From: Flammeovirga agarivorans
GTDB lineage: Bacteria; Bacteroidota; Bacteroidia; Cytophagales; Flammeovirgaceae
Length of the DNA: 64,000 nucleotides
Reading direction: 5' to 3'
NCBI RefSeq assembly: GCF_012641475.1
Contig: NZ_JABAIL010000003.1
Location: 746,318 to 810,317 of the forward strand
A model generated the notes under the pieces. It was not told the DNA's origin, ran no database searches, and worked only from the letters and a program-made list of their open reading frames with translations. Position numbers and translations under genes: made by a program. Shown one piece after another: positions 37,240 through 47,647 of this stretch. Position 1 is the stretch's first letter. The number at the start of each line of letters is the position of its first letter.

Positions 37240-37268
37240 TTAAATAGATCGCTTTCTGATCTAAAAAT

Positions 37269-37330
37269 ATCCGTCTCTTGTTCACCAAATAGTAAACTAT
37301 TGGAGAAGAAGAGACGGATTTATTGTTTCT
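37269..37330 (+). terminator. Terminator after the signalling protein
   Basis: An 11-bp perfect stem, ATCCGTCTCTT with AAGAGACGGAT (37269-37279 and 37309-37319), encloses an inner imperfect stem of about 10 bp. The following TATTGTTTC is only modestly T-rich. Confidence 0.7.
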
Positions 37331-37439
37331 AAACGAATCTATTCCCCCTTTTTACCCCGATTTATATTTACCATCCATTATTAAAAAATCGACTTTTAAA
37401 TAATAGAAAAACAGTTAGTTACAGAAGTGTGTAGTGGAG

Positions 37440-37472
37440 ATGTAGTAGTGAATTTCATTAAAATGTAGTAGT
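37440..37472 (+). repeat. Two direct copies of ATGTAGTAGT
   Basis: ATGTAGTAGT occurs at 37440-37449 and 37463-37472, 23 bases apart start to start, about two helical turns. It could be a paired site for an activator, upstream of the small ORF and subtilisin genes. Evidence is limited to the repeat itself. Confidence 0.4.
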
Positions 37473-37565
37473 CGATGTGGAGATTTGTTTGACTGCCGTT
37501 AAGATATTCTTTTCTCATTATGAGCTAATGTTGTGTATTAGTGTTTTAGAGACCAATTGACTTCT

Positions 37566-37718
37566 ATGACAAAAGAGAAAAGTTCTGATGCTTCGGATAA
37601 AGACGAGATCATTAGACGTATTGAAGAACGAAAAAAGGAAATCGACACCCTTAGGAAGATCTTTAAAAAATTGTCTTCCTCTTCAACCAATTCATTCATT
37701 AAAAACAACTCAAAGTAA
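37566..37718 (+). CDS. Small charged protein, 50 residues, coupled to the subtilisin gene
   Basis: This short ORF begins with ATG 37566 and ends TAA 37716-37718, sharing one base with the ATG of the subtilisin gene (TAATG). The protein is highly charged and helical, with a coiled-coil-like core EIIRRIEERKKEIDTLRKIF, and then a serine- and asparagine-rich tail. It has no signal peptide, so it stays in the cytoplasm. Its tight coupling suggests a role in making or regulating the protease, or that it acts as a translational leader. I recognise no family, and an upstream ORF that only enables coupled translation is equally possible. Confidence 0.5.
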   Translation: MTKEKSSDASDKDEIIRRIEERKKEIDTLRKIFKKLSSSSTNSFIKNNSK

Positions 37719-40700
37719 TGAGAAAACTTTCACTATCATTGTTGTTGTTAATATGTTGTATTTTTTCTCCCATACTACAGGGAACAACATATGCGCAACA
37801 ACGACCAACTCCTGTAAGCTATAACGCTGATGGAAATGCAATGGGGGTAATTCATATTAAATTTGCTCCTTCTACTGCATCACACTTACAACTTTCTAAT
37901 GCAAAAGCAATTGCTACAGCACAATTAGGTATCGCTACTTTTGATGCTGTAGTGAAACAATTTCAGGGACATGATCTAAAGCGTTTATTCCCATACAATC
38001 CTAAATTTGAACATAAACTACAGAAGCATGGCTTACACTTATGGTATGAGTTATCTTATGATTTAAACTCTGACCCCCTTACAGTATGTCAAACTATTGG
38101 AAACCTTGCTGAGGTAGAAATTTCAGAACCTATTTTAGCAAAAAGACTTATCGGAGGTGAAAGTGGAGTAAGAAGATTGACAAAAGCAGAAATTGAAGCT
38201 TTATCAACTACTGAAAATTCAGCTACGATGAATGACCCATTATTAAGTAATCAATGGCATTACGATAATGATGGTTCGGCAGGGAAAAGAGAAGATGCTT
38301 CTATTAATCTTGCAGAGGCTTGGTCTCAAGTGACAGGAAATAAAGAAGTGATAGTGTCTATTCATGATGCCGGTATTGATGTTCATCATGAAGATTTGAT
38401 CAACAATATGTGGATCAATGAGGCCGAACTTAACGGTACTGATGGAGTAGATGATGATGGAAACGGTTACATCGATGATGTATATGGTTTTAACTTCTCC
38501 AACAATTCAGGAGCTATTGATCCAATGGTTCATGGTACACACGTTGCAGGTACTGTAGCGGCTACAACAAACAATGGTATTGGTGTAGCAGGTGTAGCAG
38601 GTGGCTCAGGTAATAATGATGGAGTTCGCTTGATGGCTTGTCAAATCCTTAGTGATAATGGCGGAAATGAAATTGCCAACTCTTACGTTTACGCAGCCAA
38701 TAATGGTGCTGTTATCTCTCAAAACTCTTGGGGTTATATCGCTCCTGGAAATTACGAGCAATCAGTATTAGATGCCATCGACTATTTTATCGCTGAAGCG
38801 GGTGATTATGATGGTTCACCAATGAGAGGTGGTATTGTAATCTTTGCAGCAGGTAATGATGGAGTGGATAATAAATACTACCCAGGGTACTATGAAAGCT
38901 GTTTAACTGTTGCTTCTTCCAATGGTTTAAGAGAGAGATCTTCTTATTCTAACTTTGGTGAGTGGGTAGACCTTACTGCTCCTGGTGGAGACACTCGTTT
39001 AGGTACTTCACATGGGGTACTTAGTACGTTACCTGATAATGAGTATGGTTATCTTCAAGGTACTTCAATGGCTTGTCCTCATGTTTCTGGTGTGGCTGCC
39101 TTGGTCGTTTCAAGATTAGGAAATGAGACTTTCTCTCAAGATGTACTGAGAAATCAGTTATTGTTTGGTACGCATAGCATGGATGAGTCTGCACCTAATT
39201 ATATTGGTAAATTGGGTACAGGTTTGATTGATGCTGCTTTAGCGATTAAAGAAAATGATGGGATAGCTCCAGAAGTTGTTCAAGACATTGAAGTGTTAGC
39301 CAAGTCGTCAGATTTTGTAGATCTACAATGGACAGTGCCTAGTGATGAAGATGATGATCAACCAAGTAAATTTATGATCTCTTATTCTGTAGGTACTTTT
39401 AATGAAGAAACAGCAAAGTCAGTATTTGTTTTCTCAAAACTAGAAGCTGGAGCTAAATTCAATTATAGATTAGAGAATTTATCAGCGGAAACAAACTATG
39501 AAATTGCAATTAAAGGTTTTGACCGTTGGGGAAATGCTTCAGCCTATTCAGAAGTAATTTCAGTTGGTACTAACCTTGGCCCACAAATGTCTTATCCAAT
39601 GGTGGATAATGCATGGTCATATTCGGTTGAAATTAATGCAGATGCTGCTGAAAAGTCAGTTTGGGAATCTTCTTTTACTTTAGGAAATACCAACGAAGCA
39701 TTGTTAGAGTGGTCTTTAGAAACGCGTCAGAAGAGCTACACTATTAAAAACTGGGCAACTCCTTCTTTGGGTTATGAAGTGAAAAATTCAGGAAAGTCTC
39801 TAATTCTAAATAGAGTAGTACCGATGGAGTCTGTAAGAAATGAGGATTACGAACCCCTAAACCCATTTGTGGAAGAGTATTTAAGTTACACTAACTACTT
39901 CTATGCTACTTTCTTGATTGGTGATAATGATACGTCAATTCCTAATATGACAGCTTCTGCTTTTAAAGTAGAAAACGAAAATGGCTTTAACGTGACGAAA
40001 GTAGATGCCTATTTGAATGACATTACTTCTGGTCAGGCTACTTATGAAGTATATCATGGTAATATCCTATCACAAGCGAAACTAGTATTCTCTAAAAAAG
40101 TAGAAGAGACAGATGAAGGAAATCATGAATTAACTTTAGATGATAGTGAATCTTATTATGTTCCTTATGGTGATATTGTTTGGTTGGTAGTAAAAGTACC
40201 TGCTGGTAACCTATATCCAATCGGTATTAGCTCAACCAACGATCATAAAGATGCGGTTAATTATCAATGGATGTCTTTTGACGAAGGGAAGTCTTTTGTT
40301 CCGTTAAGTATCGCATTGGGTACTGACGAGTATTCGTTTACTCAAGGAATCTTTACGGATGAGGAATACCAAGGTGATTTTATCTCACTTACTCCATACG
40401 AAGGTCAAATCAATGGTGAAGGAGAAACAGAAGTGACATTTACAGCTGATGTATCTAAAATCAAGAATGGAGACGTTAAAACAAACATCATTATTTCATC
40501 AAATGATGAGAATGCAGATGGTGCAAGAATTCCTACGATTGTAAAAGTATCGGGTCATGATCCAGAGTTAATTACTCCTGGTATAGTTAATTATGGTTCT
40601 GTACAGTTAGGTAGAGAGAAAGATATAGCGATCAAGTTAGAAAACTATGGATATGGTGTTTTCAAAGGTTCTTTATCAGTGACAGGATTAGAAGGAACAG

Positions 40701-43700
40701 CTTTCTCAGTAGTAGACAAGCCATCTAGAGTTTCTGCTCGTTCGACAGAAGATTTAGTTGTTCGTTTCCAACCGGATATGGCAGGGAATACCAATGCGGT
40801 ATTAACGATTACGGATAAGAACGGTTTCGCTAATGAAATCAACCTTTTTGGTAATGGTGAAGAGCCTTCTGAAATTAATATCACACCAGAAGTGCAGTTG
40901 TTTAATTTGGCTCACGGGGCTTCAACATCAAGCAGCATCGTTATCGAGAATACGGGTAATTTCCCATTAGAATTTAATATTCCAAAGTATAGTGATAAGC
41001 CAAGCTTCAGTGGCCATAAATTTGGTTACTCTTGGGAGTTGAAGACGGAAGACTTTGTTTGGGAAGAACTGGATGGTATGGAAGGTACTGTTGATGTTTC
41101 TAACCAATTTAAGGAAAACCCATTCTTAGACTTTGTTGAGGTGGATTTAGGATTCCAATATCCTTTCTATGATACATTGGTAGATAAAATGTATATGTCT
41201 CACATTGGTTTAATTGCCGTAGATGATAAAGACCCTGTGAATGGATCATGGGGAGAATTATTAGGTTCTTCTTTCACATCAAATGGTTATTTCGCCATCT
41301 ATTATGAGTACTTTGATCTACTTTATGATTCAAAAATCTTATATAAAACATTTGACGACAAAGTAATTTTCGAATACAAAAATGTTCATTCAAAAGTTAC
41401 TTATGGTGAGTCGGGAGATCCACTTACATTCCAGTTAGTGTTGCACTACAATGGACATGCAGAAATGCGTTATTTAGATTTAAGTTATTCTAATATTAAA
41501 TCAATCGGTCCAATGTTGGGTATGGAAAGCCCAGATAAAAAAGATGGTATTTATTTCTATGACAAGAGCCATCAGCCTAATTTCTTATTTGAGAAACAAT
41601 GGCAGAATGTATGGATAGACATTAATTATCCAGGTCCACAAATCGTTTCAAACTTATCGCAAACGAATGGTTTTGTTGGCGTTGGAGAATCAAAAGAAAT
41701 TACTTTTGATGTAAACACAGATGGACTTGTAGAAGGAATGAATACTCAGTTTATTAGTGTAGAAAACAACGATCCATTCCAACAAATTGCACATTTCCAG
41801 ATCAATGTTGATATCAACAAAGGTGGTGAAGCCATCGTAAAAACTTCAGAAAAAGCAATTGATTTTGGTCCTGTTTATAAAGGCAGTGATAAGATGATCA
41901 TGTTGACGTTCTTGAATGAAGGAAATAGCAATACAGATATTGTATCAACAACATTTGAGGAAAATACTAAGCTGTCAGTAGACAAGTCAACTTTTGAGTT
42001 GAGAGCGAAATTGGGTACTCAGGTAAAACTTTATCTGAATACGGATGAGTTAGGAGAGATAAATGAACAAGTCACTTTTACTCAGGAAAATGGTGATACT
42101 CATGTTTTTGAGATAAAAGCCAATATCGTTAAAGCCCCAAATATTGCATTAAACTATACTGTCGATCCTTTTGTCTTACCTACAGGTGATAAGGATGAGT
42201 TTACAGTAGAAATCTCAAATTTAGAGAGCGATACAACACTTAGAGTATTAGTTGAAGGTAGTAATTGGGTATACGAGAAAGCAGCTGATGTTGAAGTAAA
42301 TGCATTACCAGACCTTAGAGACTTTACTTATTTCTCTAAAGATAATGATAGAGCTTTAGCTGGGTTGGAAGACAAAGATGCTCCAACATTTAAATGGATT
42401 GATATTGTCAACAATGGTGGTACTAAATTGGAGTTTGATCAATCTACAATGTCTGCAGAGGTTGAATTTAATAAGCCAGTACCATTCTATGGTAAGATGT
42501 ATGACAAAGCATGGATGGGATACCCAGGTATTATTACGTTTAGTGAGCCGACTCAGTTAGTTCCAATCATTAACAATATCATACCTTATGCAGATGGTTT
42601 TAATAACTTCATTGCCTCATTATGGGGTCTTACAGGATACGACTATTTTGATGAGAACTTAGCAAAGGGTATTTATTTCTATCAAGATGATGAAAAAGTA
42701 GTTTTCACATATCACCGTTGGGTTCACTCATTCGGAGAAGGTGCTGGAGGCTTAGTAGACACACAAACGATCATCTATTTTGACGGAAGAATTAAAATTC
42801 AATATAAAACGATCAATCAAGGTACGGTTGATTTCTGGAATCAATATTTAGTGATTGGTTTAGAGAATGAAGACGGAACAGAAGGTGTATTAACGAGTTA
42901 TGGAAAAAGTTTAGCGAAAGACAAGCTAGTTATCGAATATCACCCTAGTACTGTGATGAACGTAGAAGCTGGAGAAACAAAAGAAGTGACTTTTGAAGTT
43001 AACGCTCATGATATGGTTGCAGGTAATTACTATACGGATCTTACTTTCTTAAACCATACTCCTGGTAAAGAAAATATCAGCATCCCAGTAGAATTAGAAG
43101 TAACTGCAGACTCAAAGTTATCTTGGGATACAGAGGAAATTGATCTTGGAGATATTGTTTACGAGGAATTCAAAAATTATAAATATGAATTTGCTTTAGA
43201 AAATAACAGTATGTCTCATCATACGTTAAAAACTGGCGATATCGTTGCTGATGCATCACTGAACTTAGAACTATGGGGGATCTTAGAAGAAGTAGACCCT
43301 TGGTTACCAATGACGCCTGTTCCGGGTTGGGTTCCTTACGAGTCGTATTTCAATGAATTCTATATTGCTACAAGTATTCCTGCAGGCGAAAATATGAAAG
43401 CTCAGATCAGAATTATTCCATCTGAAGCAGGTTTATTTGAAGGAAAAATCACTGTAAATAATGCAGATGGTAGTTCAACTGACTTAGTTGTAAAAGCTAA
43501 TTTCTATTTACCTCCAGTATATGAGTCGGATGTTGCAGATACACTTTCTGTGAATGCGTTGACACATGAATATGTAGAGACTAAACAGTTTACAGTGTCT
43601 AACGAGAATGGTGCTTATCCACTAGATTATCAATTCGATATCGAATATGTAAGAAAAGGTTTACCAATGAATGAAGTGTATAGTGCTCAAGCGAATAATG

Positions 43701-45328
43701 CTACTATCAAATCTTCAGTAGTTGGAGCAAATACGATCCAAGGTACATCAACTATTAATCATAATGATTTCCACCAAGTACTTTATTACGGTGAAGTTGA
43801 TGCGGAAAAGGTACAATCGATTGGCTACGGTGGTGGTCAAAGCATGATTAGTATTACGAAGTTTGTAACACCTGAAGAAGGGTTCCAATTATCTCATGTT
43901 TCGACTTGGTATTCTCCATCTGGAGTGAAGAATGGTGATGTGAAAGTGGAAATCCTTTCTGGAACTATTGACAACCTAGTATTAGTGCATGAAGAAACAT
44001 TTGCAACAGAGACAAGTTCATCGGACCAAGTGGGTAGATTGGAGTTATTTGAGTTAAGTACTCCTCTTGAGTTCTTTAATGGAGAAAATATCTTTATTGC
44101 ATTTACCTATGAAAAGTTCTCAGGTTATCCTCAAGGAATGATGAGATTTGAAGAGAGTATTCCTGAAACATTCTACTTCCATACTACTCAAGGATTAATT
44201 GATATCACTGAAGATATCCGTTTTGCAGATTTCGGTTATTATGTAAGAGCATATGGTAAAAATGTTGGAAGTGACTCTTGGTTCTCATTGGATCAGTATT
44301 CAGGCACTGTAGAGGTAGGTGAATCTCAAATGATCAATGCAGGTTTTAATAGTGCTAATTCTAGAGGTGAGAGCAACCTTTTAGCGAAGATCAATGTAAC
44401 GACAAATGATCCAAACATGGTAGATGAAGATGCTCAATTCTATGCAGCCATGATGATCAACACTGCTCCTCAGATGATTGAAGGTATTACAGAATTGACT
44501 ATTAATGAAGGAGAAGAAGTAACATTTACTTACACATTCGAGGATGTGGAGGAACATACCTTCTCATTAGAAGTAAAAGATTTTGTAGACTTCGGAAGCT
44601 TTACAACGACCGATAATTCAATATCATTAGAGCTAGCTCCTACGTTTGATGACGCTAATGATTATGCTTTCACTATTGTAGCCTCTGATGAACATGGAGT
44701 ATCGTCAGAAACAGCCATACAGTTAACAGTAGAAAATGTAAACAGAGCGCCAGAAGCCATTGAACAAGATACCATTGTTCTTTCAGTAGGTGATGTTTAT
44801 TACCTGTCAACTTCAGAAACTTTTGTTGATCCTGACGGTGATGAATTGACGTTTAGTATTGCTGATAACAACGATGGTTTAGCGATTACAGGTATAGCTA
44901 ACGATGAATTTATTATCTCTGCTTTAAAAGAAGGTATTACAGAAGTAGCAGTCATCGCATCTGACGCAGATATGGCATCTTCTGTACAAGTAATTCCTGT
45001 AAAAATAGAAGCAGCAAGTACAGACGAGGAGGAAGAAGATGATGAAGTAACGAATATTACAGAGGACAAGGTGACTTACAATTTGTATAATTATCCTAAC
45101 CCTGTTTTAGACCATACGACATTCACTTTTGAACTTCCTGAAAATGGAGAGGTAGAAATTAATATTTATACGCTTCAAGGTAAGTCTGTAGATCGTATCA
45201 AATTGGGACAACAGCATGTTGGTAAAGTACATTATGAATATGCGACGGATCGTCTTCAAGCGGGTGTATATGTTTACACTTTGATTGTAAATGGCGAAGC
45301 GAAATTATTTGGAAAAATGATCAAATAG
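37718..45328 (+). CDS. Giant T9SS-secreted subtilisin-like protease
   Basis: This 2536-residue protein has a signal peptide to about residue 26 (TTYAQ), a propeptide-like region to about 170, and an S8 catalytic domain at about 175-510. The triad is Asp217 (SIHDAGID, with His216 where a hydrophobic residue is usual), His272 (HGTHVAG) and Ser450 (GTSMACPH). A fibronectin III-like unit follows (about 520-625), then a very long beta-rich region with repeated segments of Ig/choice-of-anchor type, and cadherin-like repeats near 2250-2440. The final 85 residues are a type A T9SS sorting domain, with NYPNPVLDHTTFTFELPENG and ending LFGKMIK. It is probably exported to the surface as a degradative enzyme. 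Translation is coupled to the 50-residue ORF. Confidence 0.9.
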   Translation: MRKLSLSLLLLICCIFSPILQGTTYAQQRPTPVSYNADGNAMGVIHIKFAPSTASHLQLSNAKAIATAQLGIATFDAVVKQFQGHDLKRLFPYNPKFEHKLQKHGLHLWYELSYDLNSDPLTVCQTIGNLAEVEISEPILAKRLIGGESGVRRLTKAEIEALSTTENSATMNDPLLSNQWHYDNDGSAGKREDASINLAEAWSQVTGNKEVIVSIHDAGIDVHHEDLINNMWINEAELNGTDGVDDDGNGYIDDVYGFNFSNNSGAIDPMVHGTHVAGTVAATTNNGIGVAGVAGGSGNNDGVRLMACQILSDNGGNEIANSYVYAANNGAVISQNSWGYIAPGNYEQSVLDAIDYFIAEAGDYDGSPMRGGIVIFAAGNDGVDNKYYPGYYESCLTVASSNGLRERSSYSNFGEWVDLTAPGGDTRLGTSHGVLSTLPDNEYGYLQGTSMACPHVSGVAALVVSRLGNETFSQDVLRNQLLFGTHSMDESAPNYIGKLGTGLIDAALAIKENDGIAPEVVQDIEVLAKSSDFVDLQWTVPSDEDDDQPSKFMISYSVGTFNEETAKSVFVFSKLEAGAKFNYRLENLSAETNYEIAIKGFDRWGNASAYSEVISVGTNLGPQMSYPMVDNAWSYSVEINADAAEKSVWESSFTLGNTNEALLEWSLETRQKSYTIKNWATPSLGYEVKNSGKSLILNRVVPMESVRNEDYEPLNPFVEEYLSYTNYFYATFLIGDNDTSIPNMTASAFKVENENGFNVTKVDAYLNDITSGQATYEVYHGNILSQAKLVFSKKVEETDEGNHELTLDDSESYYVPYGDIVWLVVKVPAGNLYPIGISSTNDHKDAVNYQWMSFDEGKSFVPLSIALGTDEYSFTQGIFTDEEYQGDFISLTPYEGQINGEGETEVTFTADVSKIKNGDVKTNIIISSNDENADGARIPTIVKVSGHDPELITPGIVNYGSVQLGREKDIAIKLENYGYGVFKGSLSVTGLEGTAFSVVDKPSRVSARSTEDLVVRFQPDMAGNTNAVLTITDKNGFANEINLFGNGEEPSEINITPEVQLFNLAHGASTSSSIVIENTGNFPLEFNIPKYSDKPSFSGHKFGYSWELKTEDFVWEELDGMEGTVDVSNQFKENPFLDFVEVDLGFQYPFYDTLVDKMYMSHIGLIAVDDKDPVNGSWGELLGSSFTSNGYFAIYYEYFDLLYDSKILYKTFDDKVIFEYKNVHSKVTYGESGDPLTFQLVLHYNGHAEMRYLDLSYSNIKSIGPMLGMESPDKKDGIYFYDKSHQPNFLFEKQWQNVWIDINYPGPQIVSNLSQTNGFVGVGESKEITFDVNTDGLVEGMNTQFISVENNDPFQQIAHFQINVDINKGGEAIVKTSEKAIDFGPVYKGSDKMIMLTFLNEGNSNTDIVSTTFEENTKLSVDKSTFELRAKLGTQVKLYLNTDELGEINEQVTFTQENGDTHVFEIKANIVKAPNIALNYTVDPFVLPTGDKDEFTVEISNLESDTTLRVLVEGSNWVYEKAADVEVNALPDLRDFTYFSKDNDRALAGLEDKDAPTFKWIDIVNNGGTKLEFDQSTMSAEVEFNKPVPFYGKMYDKAWMGYPGIITFSEPTQLVPIINNIIPYADGFNNFIASLWGLTGYDYFDENLAKGIYFYQDDEKVVFTYHRWVHSFGEGAGGLVDTQTIIYFDGRIKIQYKTINQGTVDFWNQYLVIGLENEDGTEGVLTSYGKSLAKDKLVIEYHPSTVMNVEAGETKEVTFEVNAHDMVAGNYYTDLTFLNHTPGKENISIPVELEVTADSKLSWDTEEIDLGDIVYEEFKNYKYEFALENNSMSHHTLKTGDIVADASLNLELWGILEEVDPWLPMTPVPGWVPYESYFNEFYIATSIPAGENMKAQIRIIPSEAGLFEGKITVNNADGSSTDLVVKANFYLPPVYESDVADTLSVNALTHEYVETKQFTVSNENGAYPLDYQFDIEYVRKGLPMNEVYSAQANNATIKSSVVGANTIQGTSTINHNDFHQVLYYGEVDAEKVQSIGYGGGQSMISITKFVTPEEGFQLSHVSTWYSPSGVKNGDVKVEILSGTIDNLVLVHEETFATETSSSDQVGRLELFELSTPLEFFNGENIFIAFTYEKFSGYPQGMMRFEESIPETFYFHTTQGLIDITEDIRFADFGYYVRAYGKNVGSDSWFSLDQYSGTVEVGESQMINAGFNSANSRGESNLLAKINVTTNDPNMVDEDAQFYAAMMINTAPQMIEGITELTINEGEEVTFTYTFEDVEEHTFSLEVKDFVDFGSFTTTDNSISLELAPTFDDANDYAFTIVASDEHGVSSETAIQLTVENVNRAPEAIEQDTIVLSVGDVYYLSTSETFVDPDGDELTFSIADNNDGLAITGIANDEFIISALKEGITEVAVIASDADMASSVQVIPVKIEAASTDEEEEDDEVTNITEDKVTYNLYNYPNPVLDHTTFTFELPENGEVEINIYTLQGKSVDRIKLGQQHVGKVHYEYATDRLQAGVYVYTLIVNGEAKLFGKMIK

Positions 45329-45354
45329 ATCAACAGATAAATTGTTCAACAAGT

Positions 45355-45389
45355 ACCCCTTCCTGGATATTCTGGGTTGGGGTCTTTTT
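45355..45389 (+). terminator. Terminator after the subtilisin gene
   Basis: ACCCC (45355-45359) pairs with GGGGT (45379-45383), with CC/GG also paired inside, and TCTTTTTC follows. Confidence 0.65.
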
Positions 45390-45638
45390 CATTCTTTAGA
45401 TGAATTCGTTGTTCACTTTGTTTATGTTATATTATCCTATTTCATTGATTAATAATATACTATCACTGATTATGTTTGTTAATTTTGATGTTCTAATTTA
45501 TAGATCAAGTGATAATTAAAACATTGGAAAATCGACAATAGTATTTGCTATTAATAGTTTACATCCGGATTGATATTATCTCCTATCATAGAACTTATCT
45601 ACAGCTAAAAGTATTCAATTCATTTAAACCGAACTTCA
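45390..45638 (+). other. Intergenic region, nothing recognised
   Basis: Together with the terminator just before it, this is a gap of about 310 bases ahead of the second regulator gene. It is AT-rich, with no ORF, no clear promoter match and no repeat that I can support. Confidence 0.5.
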
Positions 45639-47306
45639 TTGAGACCAACATTTACTATCTTTTTCATGGTATTGCTATGCCATACTATTTCTGCTAAGTC
45701 AGTAGATAGTTTACATATTCAACTTTCAGGCACTTTAGCGTTAGAAGAAAGGACCGTTTTACTAAAAAAGCTCGCAGATTATTATCTACAGCATGATTTA
45801 GATAAATCACTTACTTATATCGAAGAAGGGATTTTGCTATTAGAACAGCATCACAAAAAGGCTCTTCTCCTTGGTAAATTTTACCATTTGAAAGGTAATG
45901 TATATTTATCGAAAGGATTTTTAATTAACGCTAAGTCAGCCTACCATCAGGCAGAAAAAATATTTCAAGCCAATGATAATATCGAGGAGTTAACGAAGAC
46001 TCAGATTAACTTATCCATCTTATATCAGAGAGAACAAAAATTTGAAAAGGCAGAGAAGAAATATTTAGCGTTGATCACAAGGTTGGAAGGGATGAAGAAC
46101 ACTTTTTCAGAACGTCTTCTTCCAACTCTTTATATCAACACAGGAAGCTTGTATGATGATATGAATGACTCAGATAAAGCAATCCAATTTTTCTATAATG
46201 CCATACAGTCTTGCAAAGGGGAATCATATGAAACAATCAAAGGAAAGGCATTGCACAATATAGCTATTCAATATATTGTACTTAACCGTTTGGATGATGC
46301 CCAATTAAGTATAGAGGAAGCATTAAGAATCAAACGGAAATTAAATGACAGTGAAGGAATTGTGACCTCATTGAATATCTACGGTAACATTTATCGAATA
46401 AAAGGAACATTTGATCAAGCACTTCCTTTGTATTTTGAAGCCTTAGCTCTAGCGAAACAATTAAAGTCTCCTTTGCTTTTGAAATACACTTATAATAACC
46501 TTTATGTTTACTATGAAGAAGTAGGTGATTACAAAGAGAGCATTAACTATTTTAAAAAATTCAAAGAAGTTTCTGATCAGTTATTAGAACAAGATTATAT
46601 AATGAAACTGAACGCTTTTGAGTATGAGTATCAAGTAAAACAGGAACAAGAAAATTTAGAGAATGATAAGAAGTTTCAAGAATATATAAGTGCTGCTTTA
46701 TTTATCGTCCTGTTGTTTTTCTTGGTTGTAGGGTTCCTTATTTTCCGCTATTATAGATTAAGTTTGAAACACTCTAAAGCAACAGCGTCGAAGATTAAAG
46801 CGGAATATGAAATGACCAATTTATCTCAAGAGAAGATCAAGTTGGAGAACGAAAAGTTACAGGCAGATATCTCTTATCGCGACCGAGAACTCACCACGAA
46901 TATCATGCATTTAATGCAAAAATATGAATTGATTAATGCGGTTTCTGAGGAACTTATGATTTTACATGATCAATTGAATGGCAAAGCAAAAAAAGAGCTG
47001 AGATCAATCGTTTTCAATCTACAGAACGATAACCAAAGTGATGTTTGGAAGGAATTGGAGATACGTTTTGAGAAAGTCAATCAGGAGTTTTATGACCAAT
47101 TGAATCATCATTTTCCTAAGCTCACACCTAATGAGAAAAAGCTATGTGCTTATTTATATTTAAATCTAAGTACTAAAGATATCTCTAATATTACACACCA
47201 AAGTATAAAATCTATTGAAGTAGCAAGGTTTAGACTCAGAAAAAAATTGGGGCTAACCAACACAGATACAGATTACCAGACATTCTTCAATACTTTAAAA
47301 GATTAA
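45639..47306 (+). CDS. TPR-transmembrane-HTH signalling regulator (second copy)
   Basis: This protein of 555 residues has a signal-like N-terminus (TTG start, MRPTFTIFFMVLL, ending ISAKS), TPR repeats to about 340 (for example NIYGNIYRIKGTFDQALPLY), a membrane helix near 350-370 (ISAALFIVLLFFLVVGFLIF), a coiled coil, and a C-terminal HTH with FPKLTPNEKKLCAYLYLNLS and KDISNITHQSIKSIEVARFR. It is built like the regulator at 16506-18515. No ATG lies before the signal, and a later ATG at 45666 would shorten the hydrophobic part, so I chose TTG 45639. It stands 310 bases after the subtilisin gene and 341 before the BCCT gene, so its target cannot be assigned. Confidence 0.75.
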   Translation: MRPTFTIFFMVLLCHTISAKSVDSLHIQLSGTLALEERTVLLKKLADYYLQHDLDKSLTYIEEGILLLEQHHKKALLLGKFYHLKGNVYLSKGFLINAKSAYHQAEKIFQANDNIEELTKTQINLSILYQREQKFEKAEKKYLALITRLEGMKNTFSERLLPTLYINTGSLYDDMNDSDKAIQFFYNAIQSCKGESYETIKGKALHNIAIQYIVLNRLDDAQLSIEEALRIKRKLNDSEGIVTSLNIYGNIYRIKGTFDQALPLYFEALALAKQLKSPLLLKYTYNNLYVYYEEVGDYKESINYFKKFKEVSDQLLEQDYIMKLNAFEYEYQVKQEQENLENDKKFQEYISAALFIVLLFFLVVGFLIFRYYRLSLKHSKATASKIKAEYEMTNLSQEKIKLENEKLQADISYRDRELTTNIMHLMQKYELINAVSEELMILHDQLNGKAKKELRSIVFNLQNDNQSDVWKELEIRFEKVNQEFYDQLNHHFPKLTPNEKKLCAYLYLNLSTKDISNITHQSIKSIEVARFRLRKKLGLTNTDTDYQTFFNTLKD

Positions 47307-47647
47307 ACTGTATTATGTTATTTAAATTCATTTTTCAAGTTTTCTTTTTGTATTAAAAGGATATTTTTTTGTCAGATTTGATAACAAAGGAAGATTAAGA
47401 ATAACTAATTTTTTTATCTACTGATCAAATCGATAGCTTGTATAAAATAATTAGATATTATGACGTGGTTCTATGCTTGGTTATCTTTATACTTTGAGCA
47501 GATGGACATGAAAACATAGTTTTCTCAAAGCCTTTAAAGCTTTTAGTAGGGGTTTACTTCTCTTTCTAACCGTTCGGTTACTGATGTCAAGATATCATAA
47601 AGATCGTTACAGAATGGTCTTTAGAATCTTAAAAGAAAATCAAAAAG
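47307..47647 (+). other. Intergenic region with a palindromic operator candidate
   Basis: No ORF was seen. The region is AT-rich and contains TAACCG-TT-CGGTTA at 47567-47580 (listed separately). No clean -33/-7 pair was found. Confidence 0.55.
47567..47580. promoter_or_regulatory. Perfect inverted repeat TAACCG-TT-CGGTTA, operator candidate
   Basis: Two 6-base arms flank a 2-base centre, about 68 bases before the BCCT transporter start. It has the AAC...GTT look of many TetR-family operators, and TetR-type repressors such as BetI often control betaine/choline genes. No regulator gene is adjacent, so the link is inferred. Confidence 0.4.

Larger units (their letters stand above)
37240..37565 (+). 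other. Intergenic region with terminator and direct repeats
   Basis: It has a terminator hairpin (37269-37330) and two copies of ATGTAGTAGT (listed separately). TTTG at 37488-37491 could be a -33 box, but no well-placed TAnnTTTG follows. No ORF seen. Confidence 0.6.
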
